Assembly (NCBI GenBank): GCA_948567375.1 | Contig: OX419758.1 | Span: 21,643,001 to 21,707,000 of the forward strand | DNA from: Lunularia cruciata | Lineage: Eukaryota > Streptophyta > Marchantiopsida > Lunulariales > Lunulariaceae | Reading direction: 5' to 3' | Length of the DNA stretch: 64,000 bases | Shown here: positions 23,560-36,099 of the stretch, in pieces | Layout: each line of letters opens with the position of its first letter | Numbering within the stretch: position 1 is the first letter of the stretch | Program-made: the position numbers and the translations under genes | Notes under the pieces: generated by a model | The model's input: the letters and a program-made list of their open reading frames with translations, nothing else | Database searches by the model: none | What the model was told of the DNA's origin: nothing

Positions 23560-25593
23560 TCCTTGGATATTCTCCATGTGGATGACCTTCCTCTACTAGA
23601 AGATCTATAAGTGGGGTTGGGTATACTCTTCTCTAGTATTGCATGTCGACCTACTTATCTTCTATGCATGGTTTTCCCTTCCTTTACTTTCCTGTCCAGT
23701 CTAAGAGCTTTTGATAAGAGGATCGTGGGAGTCATCGGTGATATCATTGGAGCATGGACATTCGAGTGTGTGATGTGGAGTTTGGCACGTAGGCAAACAT
23801 CTCTACCAATCTCATGTAGAGGAGTAGGCCTATTATCTATGGAGAAGATGACACCTATAACAATTTTGGGTAGTTGAGCTTTCTCGACATCCCTACTTCC
23901 CTCCCATTTTGTGGTTGTTGATAGACAAATTTTGGAGAATGTATGAGACCAAGGTGGAAGAGGGATCCTTTTCTCTTCAGGTGTTATTGAGTGTGGTAGA
24001 CAAGAGATGGTCTATCCCCATGGGCACAAGAGGACCTTCCATCTTTTGCTTCACTATTGTCAGATTGGACTAGAGGTTTGGAGTCTTCCTTGATAGAGCG
24101 ACAACGTCAACATAGCCTTCCTTGTCTCTTTGTTGACTCATACATTCCTTGGGCCAAGAGTAGTCTTTGCTCTTGCTCCAATAAGTGTGCAGCATCTTAG
24201 ATCCTAGCTAGATAGTGCATTATGGCATTCCAACTTGCACCAACTACCTTCTCTACAACAATGAGGTTCCGCCTAGGTTTGGTCCACCTGTATGCATCTT
24301 CATTACTCACTTGTGAGTGTGGATCTACATTAAATGCAGCATTGGTCTATATGACATGGTGTCCTTTTGGGGGACAGAGGATAGCTACCCAAGATGCCAT
24401 CAAGGATATAGTGTTTGCTATGACACGAGAGAGTGGATACTTGTAATGCCTTTAGCTAGACAAATTATGTAGATATAGAAATTTTCTTGGTAATAACTTT
24501 AGTGATGTTATATATGATAGTCTAAGTAGATCAAATAGAAGTGTCACCAAAAGAGCACTTTCACTAATATGGCACACGTCAAAAATACCTTGAAAACTTC
24601 ATAGCCAATTTTGGAGACCTAAATTGATGAATTAGGCCTCAAAAATTAGATTAATCTTCCTCCACTCCTTTTCTCTTTCTATTTGTCATGTCAAGAGCTT
24701 TCCAACGGTACCTCATCGATGCTACTCCGAGCTTCTTAATAAGAAGCTTCTCTAAAGATTCCCTTAAACTTGTTTGACCAACCAAATAGGACATGGATCA
24801 ACATCTCACCAATCCATGCAACTAATCTAAGGGTGGAGCTTACTAACATCTCACCAATCCATGTATCTGATCCAAGAATGCAGATCGTTTTGAGAAGATT
24901 CACTTTGCTATATAATAAAGACAAGGTGCTCCTTTAGTGCATTGGACTATTGAGCGATGAAGCCTTGTATTTCTCTTGGGGTTTCTCATGTCCTCGGAAC
25001 ATTACAACACTTTGCTTGGAGTGAGTGTTTGTATGCTTTGTAGACAACACATGTCAAAAATACTTGGTCTTTGATGACTTGGGGATAGTGGTGGTAGGAA
25101 CCCTACATGTGATGCAATTTTGGAGGGACTGATTACTCATCCCATGGATGAGCGGCAAGCAGAGCAACAACATACAAGGTCTCCAAGTATAGGGGTATGC
25201 AATGAGGTCACCTCTTTGTTCCTCTAGCCTTGGAGTTATATGGAGTAATGGACATGGGAGTTTGACATATTTGTCAAAGAGTGCACAAGAGCTTATCATA
25301 TTAGACGTCAGTGTACAACTTTCACTCTTGTACTTTGTAGCATACTTTGGACAGCATGTGTCCATTAATCTACATAGATTATTTGCTGGTGCAATCCATA
25401 GGAGAGCAAGTACTCTAGGTGATGCTTCTTTGGATGCTCCAATACTTTGTACGTCGTAAGACTTGCATAGTTCTGATATCTTAGGTGCGGTAGGGCGGAA
25501 TTTCTCATATCCATACTATTGGGGTCTAGCCTGATTTTACCTCTTTTGTCTCTCTCTTGTACGGCTTGATTGGGTCTTCCCGTCCTTCATATG
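23560..25593 (+). mobile_element. Non-LTR retroelement relic B, split by a solo LTR
   Basis: The longer of the two relics. The plus frame at 23,611-23,877 reads RAFDKRIVGVIGDIIGAW and LPISCRGVGLLSMEKMTP. The second part matches the LPI--GG-GL motif that follows the reverse transcriptase core in many non-LTR elements. From 23,960 it is collinear with relic A, through the CECG zinc-knuckle region at about 24,310 and GGQRIATQDAIKDIVFAM at about 24,375. The solo LTR at 24,442-25,006 then interrupts it, and the match resumes with TTGCTTGGAGTGAG. The tail ends with a GATTGGGTCTTCCCGTCC version of the shared core. Many stops and frameshifts: dead. Confidence 0.6.
24442..25006 (+). mobile_element. 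Family-1 solo LTR (one-unit U3)
   Basis: Starts TGTAATGCCTTTAGC and ends GGAACATTACA. Flanks are ATACT (24,437-24,441) and ACACT (25,007-25,011), a 5-bp target duplication with one change. Relic A shows the uninterrupted site at about 10,178-10,200. At 565 bp it is shorter than most relatives because it has a single U3 unit, and it is strongly diverged, so probably old. Confidence 0.85.
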
Positions 25594-27166
25594 TTTTATG
25601 ATGTTTTGATAGTAAGAGGTTAAGGAATGTTCCTATTAACTATTGACTAACAATCAAGCTTTGAGTAACTTGACCACAAATTAAGGAATGAGTAACTGAC
25701 TAATTACTGGCTAATTCCTATCAACAGCAAGTAGATAATTATATTAAGTATAAATAATGAAAATTTGGGCATTTGGAGTGCATTCCATTAAATTTCTGCA
25801 TTACTATTCGTCTCTTTCTATATTCACTAATTTTTTATTTGATTTTGGTCATCTACAACCAATCACCCAGAGCTAAAAGCCTATCAAAATTAGTTTAGCA
25901 TCATAAATATCATTAATAGAAATTTAAGAAGAGAAAATTAAGTCATAATATTGATCTCCATTGTTCATAATATTGATCTCAATTCTTCTGTCTAACAATA
26001 ATAATAGTCAATTAATAATGAGTACCATTTCCAAATGTACTTACCTCTTGTTGGGAAAACTTAATACTAAAGGAAGGTAACCTACAATACCCGGCAGTAG
26101 ATGGGTAATAAACTACATTTTTTTTTGTTAAAGTAGTACCAAAATATCCTCTAAATACTAGCTCAACTTTGTTCAACTCTACATGCACGGGCTAATATTT
26201 ATGTTGATATGGGAACTCTTCTCTTAATAAGAATAAGGGAAATTCTTAACTTAAAAAGTCCTTTGGCCACAATATTTCAAGTAAGCTCTTCAAGGAAAGA
26301 CGTTCTCATATATTATATCATACATTTATTTAAAATGATATGTTTAGGTGTAATCATACATTTATTAAAAATATATACGAAAAAAGTTACAAAGGGAAGG
26401 GAAGGAAGATAGCGCATGATTGCGTGAAAATTATAGCAATGTATTTAGTACGCTTATGCATGGTCGATTTGCTCAACTATGTTAACGATGAGAGTTTAGA
26501 TCACACCTTCGTCGACAGGTTAGATCCCTTTGCATAGTTGATACCTTAGATCTATTCTTCTACTTTTCTTTAATTTGAAGGTTGTATGTAAAAAATATTT
26601 CTCCGAAATTCTTTTATCTAATCAATGGAATATCTTCTTTTCAATTATAAATATGAAAATTTTTAATATATTATTTTGAATATGAAATAGATTTTATTTT
26701 GATATTTTATTATACATTAACAATATAACTTTACAATTAAAATTTTAATACAAATGTTTAGGAATTTTATTACTATAAAATATTTTTTAATTTTTAATAT
26801 ATTTAAAATATACATAAATATAATTATATTTTCATAACAATAAATATTTAATATTAACATAAAACAAAAAAAACAACTACATAGAAGAAACGAAGAGGGG
26901 AAATCCCATCGAACCGTACAAGGGTTTGACATCTGTCGTCCATTCCAGTGCCTCTTGGCTCCAAGCAAAGGCTCTACATGTTACCCATTAATTGCTTCGG
27001 CTAGTCCGGTTGTGGCCTTGACCCGGTGATCATGCCGCCAGCTGGAAGCGCGACCTTCTCCCCTGCCGACGTCCACTGCTTCTCAAGTTCAAGACAGAGT
27101 GGCACACCAAGAAACGACAAGAAAACCTTGCCACAGAACTCTAAATGAACGGTAAAATGACTTGTA
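25594..27166. other. AT-rich stretch, no gene recognised
   Basis: No domain or RNA gene seen. 26,600-26,880 is extremely AT-rich. From about 26,880 to 27,166 composition changes to gene-like DNA that leads into tail copy F. Confidence 0.5.
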
Positions 27167-27250
27167 GAGAGAAAAACGCGACCGCGTGGGAAACCATCAG
27201 GATGGGAAGACCCCATCAAGCCGCCGTACAAGGAAAGACAAGGGGTGAAA
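27167..27250 (-). repeat. Tail-repeat copy F
   Basis: On the minus strand it reads CCTTGTACGGCGGCTTGATG, the shared GATGGGGTCTTCCCATCC core, then TTTCCCACGCGGTCGCG. It has a CGG insertion compared with copies A, D and E. It sits about 0.8 kb from the second HISN5 fragment. Confidence 0.75.
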
Positions 27251-27384
27251 GTAAATACATATGTATTATTCCTCTGAAGTATTATCCAGTGATGTACATA
27301 CTGTGTATTATTCCTTTCTCTTTCAGTTCGACTCGCCGGAAGGTGACAGATTGTCTATGTCACAGTATAAGTAGGGAGCCGATA

Positions 27385-27684
27385 ACCTCACCGCAGGGTA
27401 TCGGCAAACTCACCGCACCCCACAGGTCGCAGGCCAAGGACCATCTTAACGGGTAAAGGCTTAACTACTATTGGATACGCGAGACTGGTCCTTGGATTAA
27501 TATCTCTCTTGATCCCAATCTCTTAATTTGGTTGGGAACTAAACGGGACGGTACCCTGCAAGTGCGGAAATGCAACCGATGGTTCGACGTTGCTCATGCT
27601 TCAGCGTAGGAACAACTGCAGTTGCATGTGATTGGCCTGTAACCTGTATGGTGCGGTGAATTTACCGATACCTTGCGGTGAGGT
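27385..27684. mobile_element. Small inverted-repeat element (MITE-like), 300 bp
   Basis: Terminal inverted repeats of about 52 bp: the left end starts ACCTCACCGCAGGGTATCGG and the right end, read in reverse, ACCTCACCGCAAGGTATCGG, with similar text continuing to a CAGGCCA block. ATA is present on both sides (27,382-27,384 and 27,685-27,687), a likely target duplication. No transposase is encoded. Size, inverted ends and lack of coding sequence fit a non-autonomous DNA transposon. The superfamily cannot be set with only one copy. Confidence 0.75.
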
Positions 27685-28024
27685 ATACGTATGATAAGTA
27701 TAAATGTGATGTAGTCGAACATCAGTGCACATGGGCACTTTCTTGTCCTTTGTGAGTAATAGCGTCCCCACCTATTGGGAAGATCTTTCTCCATTGAAAC
27801 AGGAGAGGAGAAGTTAGCGGAACGGTATATTTCCTTTCTATATCATAACCTGAATCTTCTTTTTATACCGGACAGCTATGATATGTCATGTTTGGGACGT
27901 ATGACTTTTCCGCAGCCATTAGATCGTCTAAAACATCTGAAAAAGTCCAGTGATGTGCTATAAACTCTTTTCTAACCCCGCGTGGACGTTCTCTTTTCTC
28001 CATCAAGCTTATTCATCGACTTGC

Positions 28025-28370
28025 CCGAATCCTTGCTCCCGCAGCAGTTTACGCAAGGATATTGGAGTGACAAGGAAAGGGTGACCCAGTCTTGTTCATC
28101 AGAGAATGTGGACATACTTACTGTTTCTGTTAAGAGAAGTTTACTATAGCTACAGTAAGTTCTCTTGTGCCCATTGTCAACTGATTCAACATCAATTGCA
28201 TGAAAAGTTGTATACGGTATATAGCTCTCTGAATTCAGGATCCCTTGTATAAAGCCAATACTTTACGCCTGGGGTTATTGAAAGGAAATATCTTGTTTTG
28301 AAACTTGTCTTCTCCACTTCCGGAGGAAAGTCTGATTTCTTTTGTCTTGGTAAGGTTTCTTTCTCACCCA
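28025..28370 (+). pseudogene. HISN5: Second, highly decayed HISN5/HISB fragment
   Basis: This aligns with two consecutive exons and the intervening intron of the HISN5 relic at 14.1-14.5 kb. The splice acceptor context CTCCCGCAGCA is shared. A CTACAGTAAGTTCTCTTGTG donor region matches ACAGTAAGTTCTCTTATG. A later block, reading GAAACTTGTCTTCTCCACTT, corresponds to the exon segment GAGACTTGTCTGCTCCACTT and ends in the same CTTGGTAAGG-type donor. The protein sequence is destroyed, including the metal-binding histidine cluster. No earlier or later exons were found nearby. It is a segmental duplicate that kept its introns, so not a processed copy, and is older than the first. Confidence 0.75.
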
Positions 28371-31300
28371 TTTGACCATATTTAAAACTTGAGCATATTT
28401 TAACATCACACCCTAAGTTGCTCAAAAGACTTCATCCAACTAGCTGCCATGATTTGATGATTTTGTAGATGATGGCATGCAGTTTTATATTTTGATTATG
28501 CGATATTTATTGTCCTTATTCCCTTTCCGCTTACATAATTTGTGACTGCATCATTATCTCATAAAATGGTAACCATATAGAAGTTGGAAGCAGTCAGAAT
28601 GGTTTTGCTTTTCTCACCTGTTTTGGGAAAGAATGGTATGGTAAATAGATAAGTTACTACTCCTTCAAGATAACTAATAATCATTTACAGTCTCCTTTCC
28701 TACATGTTGCAACAAAGAAAAAAATGACTAGAACTGATATTACATCCAAATTACCAAAGTAATAATCCATCCAAAGTAGTAATTTTAGCAATTTTGCTCT
28801 CTCAATATCAAATATCAAAACTCAATCGCCTATCAATTGCTTCTAAAAACTTGGATGCTAGGCAGAATCAAAAAATAACTTGAGGTTTGGATCACGTTTT
28901 GTTAATCATTGCTTATATTTTTTTTCCGAAAAATTGAATTGATTAGAGAATCACTACAATAAGATAAGATAATATATTCTTTTAAAGATCTGAATAGGAT
29001 GTCAACACCATCTATTGAACAGGTTAGCTAAGTTATAGAGCAGACTAGAGAATTTGCTAACCACCCAAACTAAGTTATCCCGTATTCAAGTGAACATTAG
29101 AGAATTCAGCTGAATAGTAGTAGTATGAAGTTTGCTCACCATTTTAGAAACTATGCTTAAGTTTACTAATATCAAGAAGAGAAGTTTATTTTTTGGAGAG
29201 TAGTCAACTAAGTTTTGGTCTGCTTAGTGACTTAGTAGACAATCTATTCATAATATCAAAAAACTTCTTGTTACATGATATGTTGCTTGTATGCAAAGGA
29301 TTGTGTCTAGACTTTAGGTGCATTTCAATCCTCAGATAACTATTGTCTAAGTGTAGACATACTGTAATGATAAATCATAATAATTTGGAGATATAGCAAA
29401 TTTAATCAAGGATCACATATACAAGCTTTTTAGATTTGACTTTGCATATTTATAGATAAAATTTTGTTGATGTCAACACAAAGAGGACGGCATTAAAGAG
29501 ATTTCTGAACTTTATGGTCTTTAAGGGTGGACATTTCGTTATTTGGAGTGGATGTTAGCAAGTTTGTAAACACAAGTGTAAATAAAAAATTGTGCCCTAT
29601 TGAGAAATCTAGAAATGAAAGTGTTGGATTCTTTAAAGTCAAACAGCAATGCAAATTTTTATCTATCCATGAATAATAATTGGCTTTAAATGGACTAGTA
29701 TGACAAAAAATTTAACTATGTTATAACCAAAATTTTAACTTTGTTTCACCTAACAACTAAATTTGAGGATAAAGGTGTTGGAATATGTGGAACTGGATAG
29801 TTTCAACTATGCTCATAGGTCATTGATAGACTACAAATTGAGAAATAACTAAGACAAGATCAATTTTGTGATAAATAAGTATAATTTTGGATAATAGTTG
29901 CTCTAGGTGGATTTTTATCCATGCTACAAATCAACCTTTAAACCAGGAGGTAAACTAAACTTGATTTCATGAGAAAAATAAAGTGAAGATTGTATTGTAA
30001 TGCACGTGTCTTCCACAACTACAAGCCCTTATAAAGGTTTTGTCAAGCTTATGTCAAATAGATATGGTTATAAACCTAAATTCACCAAAGTAATGCTTAT
30101 GTTATAAATATGATTTTAGAATCAATTTTTTGCAACTTTTGAAAGGAATTATGAACTTTTGAGTTGTTATTTGTTATAGTGTAGCAATAGTATTTTAGTG
30201 AAACTCTTATTCTTTCTGTCTTGAAAGTAAGATAGTGTGAGATGTGAGTCTAATACACATTGGAATTGACTTTGAACTCATTCAAAATTGACTTAATCAT
30301 GTTGTACAAGATTGCAATGTCTATAAAATCTAGTTAAAAAAAGTGGAGTAGCAAGCAACAAGGAGTGCTCGAATGGTAAAGATCCTATCTACACCATCAT
30401 ATAGTTGAAGGAACAATATGACATCAACATTAAGATAGAGGTGAGTGTGACAAGTAACTAACCTACATTGGACCCGAAAACAACACGCAACTATACTCAA
30501 AGCTACATCCAACCAATGTAGATAGTACATGGAAATCAAGGTTAATTCGAATTACAAGATCAAGCACTGACAATAAAACTATCAATTGGAAGGTCATTTG
30601 TCATGGTCAATAAAGGAACACACCATAATTCAATAAGGGGACCTCATGCTATTCATAAGGAGAGAGAAACTACGCCTCATTTGAACATAGAAATACTTGG
30701 AATTGAACCTCACCAAGATCACTTTGAATTATAAGGCATTTACTAGCTGATTTAGCTAAATAGAGGAGATTTGGAGTTGTAGTTTGCAAATTGGAGATTA
30801 ACATGTGAGGCTATGATGAGATCAAAGAGACCCCACCAATTTCTTAAGCTGTTAGCTCTAGGAATTCCATCTCATGTGGGTACAAGATGAGTATTGAAGG
30901 AAGACTTGATTGCCATCAAGTATAAGTATTTGCCAGACTTGCTATAGGGATTTAGTATTGATAGGATGGTAGTAGTGGGAATGTATTCCCAAGGATATGC
31001 TCAACCATTGAAGGAGTTCACAAGACACAAGATTAACCCCTCATCATGAGACATAAAAATCAAAGGATGTAGGAGAAGGATTGTCACCAAGAAGATGCTT
31101 TAGGAATTAGCTCCCTAAGCATATTTCAAGAAGATGCCTATAATACAAAGAAGAGATATAGATCTACTAGGATTATAAAAAATCATTATAGAAGAGTATT
31201 AAAGTTTCTTCTCCTAATATTCCACCTAGATCACTTTGATTGGATAAGCAAATCACCCTGATTGGATTAGCAAGACTTGGGCAATTGTAATAATAAGTAC

Positions 31301-31492
31301 CATTAATGATGCTTGAAATGTTAACTATGCTATGTTATTACATGAGACTCTTCAAACTAGCAATTTGACTCAAGAGAGGTAAATTTGCTAAAATCTATCC
31401 CTACCTAGATCACATTCATGAAACTTATATCAAATTTATGAAACCTATGATCTACTCACACCAAAGGAAGAGGATGAGAAGTTGTAATACCA
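28371..31492. other. AT-rich stretch, no gene recognised
   Basis: Over 3 kb without a recognisable domain on either strand; open frames are mostly under 70 codons. The texture (short A/T-rich words, no intron-like signals) suggests an ancient, unrecognisable transposon remnant. The segment ends at the 5-bp target duplicate (GAAGT) of the next LTR. Confidence 0.5.
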
Positions 31493-32221
31493 AGAGCTAG
31501 CCATATGATCTAGATGTGAAATTGGGTTTGGTAACATCTGGAATGATGTTATACATGATGGTCAAAATAGATCAGATAGAAGTATCACCAAAAGTGTATT
31601 TCTACTAATAGAGCAGAAAACCAAAATAGATTTGAAAACCTTAGAACCAATAGCTAGACATATGATCTGAAGGTGAGAATTGGGTTGGTAACATCTGGAA
31701 GGATGTTACACAAGATGGACTAAATAGATCAGAAAGAGGTATCACCAAAAGTGGACTTCTACTAATAGAGTTGGAATCGAAATATGCCGGAAATCTTTAG
31801 AGGCCTAAACGGATGAATTAGGCCTCAAAAATGTGCAAATTCCCCCCAATGCAGGAAAGGCTGGCCTTCCCTTCCCCATGCTCTGTCTCGTCGAGAGCTT
31901 TCTAACGGTACCTCACCCACATGATTTTGAGATTCCTACAAGAAGATTCCCTAAAAGATTCCTCCAGTCAAAGCTTGTTTGACCAACCAGATAGGACCAG
32001 GACCGACATGTCACCCATCCAAGTAAGTAATCCAAGGGTGGAGCTTTCTGACATGTCACCTATCTATGTACCTAATCCTATGGTGGAGCTTCATTGGAGG
32101 AGATCCGCTTAGCCTATATAATAAAGAGAAGGTGCTCCTTTGGGGCATCGGAGTTTGAGTGTGAAAGGGTGTGTTCTCAGGGTGTGTTTCTCTTCAGGTC
32201 TCCTATCCTCGGAGTATTACA
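31493..32221 (+). mobile_element. Family-1 solo LTR (two-unit U3)
   Basis: Begins TGTAATACCAAGAG and ends TCGGAGTATTACA, with perfect GAAGT target duplicates at 31,488-31,492 and 32,222-32,226. It is 729 bp long. A TATATAATAAAGAGAAGG promoter-like stretch is at about 32,115. It is a clean solo LTR. Confidence 0.93.
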
Positions 32222-34805
32222 GAAGTGGGGCTAACAAATAGCAGTCTGAACTAATCAAACCACACCACTCCCTTCCAAAGTGGTCCTAGATCACTCTTAG
32301 TAAGGAGAAACCTAATGAGGTGCATATTAGTGTTGTGTTGTGGTTTGCCTAGTGTCAGAATAATAATAGAATATAGATCATCTTCTATAGTATATGATGT
32401 GAGTGATCTTATGGGCATATCAATAGTCATGTGAGCAATCTTTGAACATTCAAGAGATTGCTCATGTGGATTACAATCTTTTCTTTGTCCAGAGCTTTGA
32501 TGGATATAAGTGGTTGAAGCTTGGCAAAAAACAAGTGTTTTAGTTTTGCAACTTTCAAGTGGAGTAAAGCGCAAAAGCTAGAGTATTCAAGAGTGGTAGT
32601 AGAGCATGAAAGCTAGAGCATCTAAGAGTGAGTTCAATCAAGAGACATTTTACACTCCTTATCTACCTCTTCTAGACCCTCTTTTCATAATGATTTAGAC
32701 TATGCATTGTGATCACATTTGGGTCTAAATGGTAGCTCATTGTTGGTCTTGCATTCATAATCTCAAGGATGAAGAACCTAGATCCTATTATTCTTACTAT
32801 GCTTACTTAAAATAGATTTGGGATTTAACCATTTACATCCTTTTCTAGAAGGGCAAGGGCCAAAAATCTTACTCAAGGCCTTTAGAGTGGAGTTGGAGGT
32901 CCATGTGTCAAAAGGAAGAATTTGCAAGTGTCCAAAGTACAAAAATTGGTTCCCACCATATTAGGTCTAGTGTTTTAGCCTTCTAGGGGATTTCAAGAGG
33001 TGTTTTTGAGGAGTGAAGACCATGATTTTAGAATTGGTTTACTTGAGTGTATTTCAAAATTGATATGACCTAATTGAAGTTGGAGGACTTGAAACCAAGG
33101 TGTTTATATGGAAGTTATAAACAAGTATGAGACTTTGACCACATCTCAAGCTATGGTTTAATTAGCATGCCAAATATGATAGCAATATTTGTGGTATAAT
33201 CTTGTATCTTTGTGTGAAATTTGGTTTGAAATACTCAAATAGAGAGATCAAGGTCTTGGGTCAAGTATACTTAAGTCTATAGGCTCAATACTAGCCCAAT
33301 TTGGGATTTGATCCATATTTAGGAAGTGGATTAGAAATTTGAAACCTAAGTTCACAAAGATTTAAAGAAGTGCATAACTAAATTAATTATGGTTGCCTTA
33401 TGGTTTACAAGTAGTGAGATTTAATGCATCAAACTTTAATAGATTGCCCCATTGCCAACCAACATTTGAAAATTTCCCATTTGAGGTCATACTTGAGAGA
33501 GTGTGAAATTTTTAGAGTGTCCCTAATAACCCTAAGCCTAGCAAAATTTTACCAAGAACCAAGAGTTGCACCTTGATTATGGTTTCAAATTAGAGTTCTT
33601 GAGCCATAAAATTAGACTTAGTTCAATATATTATCAAGTGAGTTGTATGGGTTGAATTGAAATGAGTTATATCTCATTGGAAATATTATCTCTCATGCTA
33701 TCTTGTGAGTCCTAGAATACTAGATTTGGTGCTATTATGAAAATTTTCTATTAGACCAAGCCTTGAGGTCATATTCCTACCAAAATGCCATCATAAGCCT
33801 TAGAATTACTCTAATTTGAGTGCAAATTGAAGCAACTCTTGGATAATACAAGGATGTTTTGAGGCACTTATATACCAAATCATGGAGATTTTGGTCAATT
33901 TGCATGTATTTTATTTTATTCATGCTTTGCATGCATGATTATAGACCAAATCGGTTCATTGATGTGTTTGCATTGCACTTAGGTTTCATTTCTTTATGTG
34001 TGTTGTGTATTTTTCCTTGGTGATGTTAGAAGTGATGACTAGAAAACTAAGAGTGCATGTTTGTGATGATAACTTAGGTTGCTCTTTCCCCAACCAATAG
34101 AAGAAAGTTTGGAAATGGATGTAGAGGTTCTTGACGGTTGGATTACAAGTTGGAACAACCACCTATGATAGATTAAACTACAACCTCTTGCCTAAGACTC
34201 CATAACTAGACACTTGGTGTGTTCCCAAGGAGAACAAGGCAAAATAGGACATTATACCAAGTTTGAACCTCAACCAAACTTGAACTATAATCTCTCTCAT
34301 GGATTTGCATTAAGTTTTATCTACAATAAATTGATTAGAAGATGGAAGAGATGAGGAGGAGAAACTCAATAGTATTGTTAATGCCTCTTAATGTACACAA
34401 TATTTTGATGAATTTCATAGACCCAAGCCCATTCAAATTTTTTATGATTTCTAGTTTATCATAGCAAGTAGACAATTATGATCATGAGGATGTTGAGTGT
34501 GCTATGCATGAACTTGAGGAACTAGCATAGTACTAAGGATTTTGGAATTTTGGAAATTTTATTTCTTTTTCCCTACTTTGCATAGTTAAGGAGGGAGATT
34601 TCAATGTTTTTGAGAAGAATTCCAATATTTGGGAGTTCCTTTGAGTTTATCTTTGTATGTGGAAAGAAGTGCAAAGTCCAAAGAGTAAAGTATTAAAACC
34701 CCAAAGAGCGGTTAGTAATGAGTACAAAGAGTACTTGACCAAATATTGGGCCAAAGACCATATATAAATTCAAATTCTACCACTAGCTACATAAATAATC
34801 CCCAC
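32222..34805. other. No gene recognised
   Basis: AT-rich, without domain-bearing frames. It is the same kind of sequence as 28.4-31.5 kb, which it joins if the solo LTR is removed. The right boundary is where the old chromovirus O becomes recognisable. Confidence 0.5.
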
Positions 34806-35657
34806 CTAAGAATCATTTGCACCTAACACTTTCCAAAGGACTTTGTACTCCATATGTTATTGGTGGCCATGTTGAATGTGGCAACGTGTAAGGATATAAT
34901 CAACTTCATACTACACATGATTGTTGATAGGGATGGGGGGAGAAGGGGATTGGACATAGGAGGAAAGGAAGATGGATTAGAAACAAAGGGTTTCAACTTG
35001 GAAATATGAAAGACAAAGTGGATTTGCATATGACAAGGTAAGGAAAGTTGATAAGCAATAGGAGAAATGATTTGAGTGACATCAAATGGACCTATCCAAT
35101 TAGGAGCAAGTTTACAAACTTGGGTATCAATTGGAAGGATTAGCTTACTAGAAGAAAGCATGATCTTATTGCCAAGTTGAAAGGTAAGATCACAATGATG
35201 TTGCTCTACATATTGTTTTGATGATTTTTAGCAATAAGGAGATGAGACTTGGTTTGTTATAGAGATTAGGATTTGTGGTCAAGAAGGTGGAAATATGAAG
35301 GAAATGAGATGGAGGAGGAGCAAGGAGGTTACCATAAGCAAGTGAAAACTCCAGACATTCATCCCAATTGGTGAAAGTTGACAAATAAATGAAGCATATC
35401 CTCCAAGGTGCGATTTACACATTTGGTTTGCCCATCAATTTGAGGATGATAGGCCATGGACAAAGCAAGCTTGGGGCAAAGTAGTAAGAGAAGTGCTTAC
35501 TAAAATTTGCTAGTGAATCCAAGATCACATTTGAGATGAGTATGTGAGGTATCCTATGATGCTTGAAGACATTGTCAAAGTATATCTGGGCTAATATTGG
35601 AGCATCTTTCAAAGTTTGATGCCAAATGGATTTGCTTACTAAGCTTATCAACAAAGA
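34806..35657 (-). mobile_element. Old chromovirus O, piece 1: integrase C-terminus and chromodomain
   Basis: Minus strand. From high to low coordinates it encodes the integrase core (DAPILAQIYFDNVFKHH near 35,600), a Lys/Gln-rich linker region, KLAPNWIGPFDVTQI near 35,100, ISKLKPFV, and the start of a chromodomain (MEYKVLWK near 34,840). Frameshifts and stops are common. Its left end is truncated, with no 3' LTR seen. Sequence continues at 41,239 after element I. Confidence 0.85.
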
Positions 35658-35662
35658 CCATG

Positions 35663-36075
35663 TGTAACAATATGGAGTTTAGTGATGAAGTTAGTAGGGC
35701 TAATGAAGTAGCAAATAAGACAAATTAACCTAGAATATTCTAGAAGTATCTAGGAAGCTTCTTGGGAAGCTTTCTGACTAGCTTAGCTTGCACCTTAGGT
35801 AAATAGCTTCTAGAAAGAAGTTGCTTAACGTTCCAACAAGCTTAGCTTGCACGCCAAGTAAGTGACTTCTAGAAGGAAGCTTCTTGAGAAGCTTCCCAAT
35901 TAACTTGGCTTGCACTCCAAGAAAGTGGCTCAAGGAAGCTTCTCAACATCCTTGTATGATCCTTATAAATATAGGAGCTGAAGCTCATGCTAAGCATTTA
36001 GAGTTTTCTCTCATTCAAGTGTCCCAATGTGAGCTTCCATTCTCCTATTTCTCTCCTCGGTCTTGATCTTTTACA
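35663..36075 (+). repeat. 5' LTR of chromovirus I
   Basis: TGTAACAATATGG to TCTTTTACA. U3 has repeated palindromic GAAGCTTC and TTCTAGAA words (see the heat-shock-element finding). A TATAAATA box is at 35,964-35,971. Confidence 0.93.
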
Positions 36076-36076
36076 T

Positions 36077-36088
36077 TGGTATCAAAAC
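36077..36088 (+). promoter_or_regulatory. Primer binding site (initiator tRNA-Met)
   Basis: TGGTATCAAAAC, two bases after the 5' LTR. It matches the usual plant PBS TGGTATCAGAGC, complementary to the tRNA-Met 3' end, with two changes. Confidence 0.85.
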
Positions 36089-36099
36089 AAGAATAGGAT

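Noticed and set aside
35700-36000. CRISPR-like or satellite array in the palindromic LTR sequence
   Set aside because: The repeated AAGCTTC words are irregularly spaced, lie in U3 of LTRs and recur in each LTR of the family.
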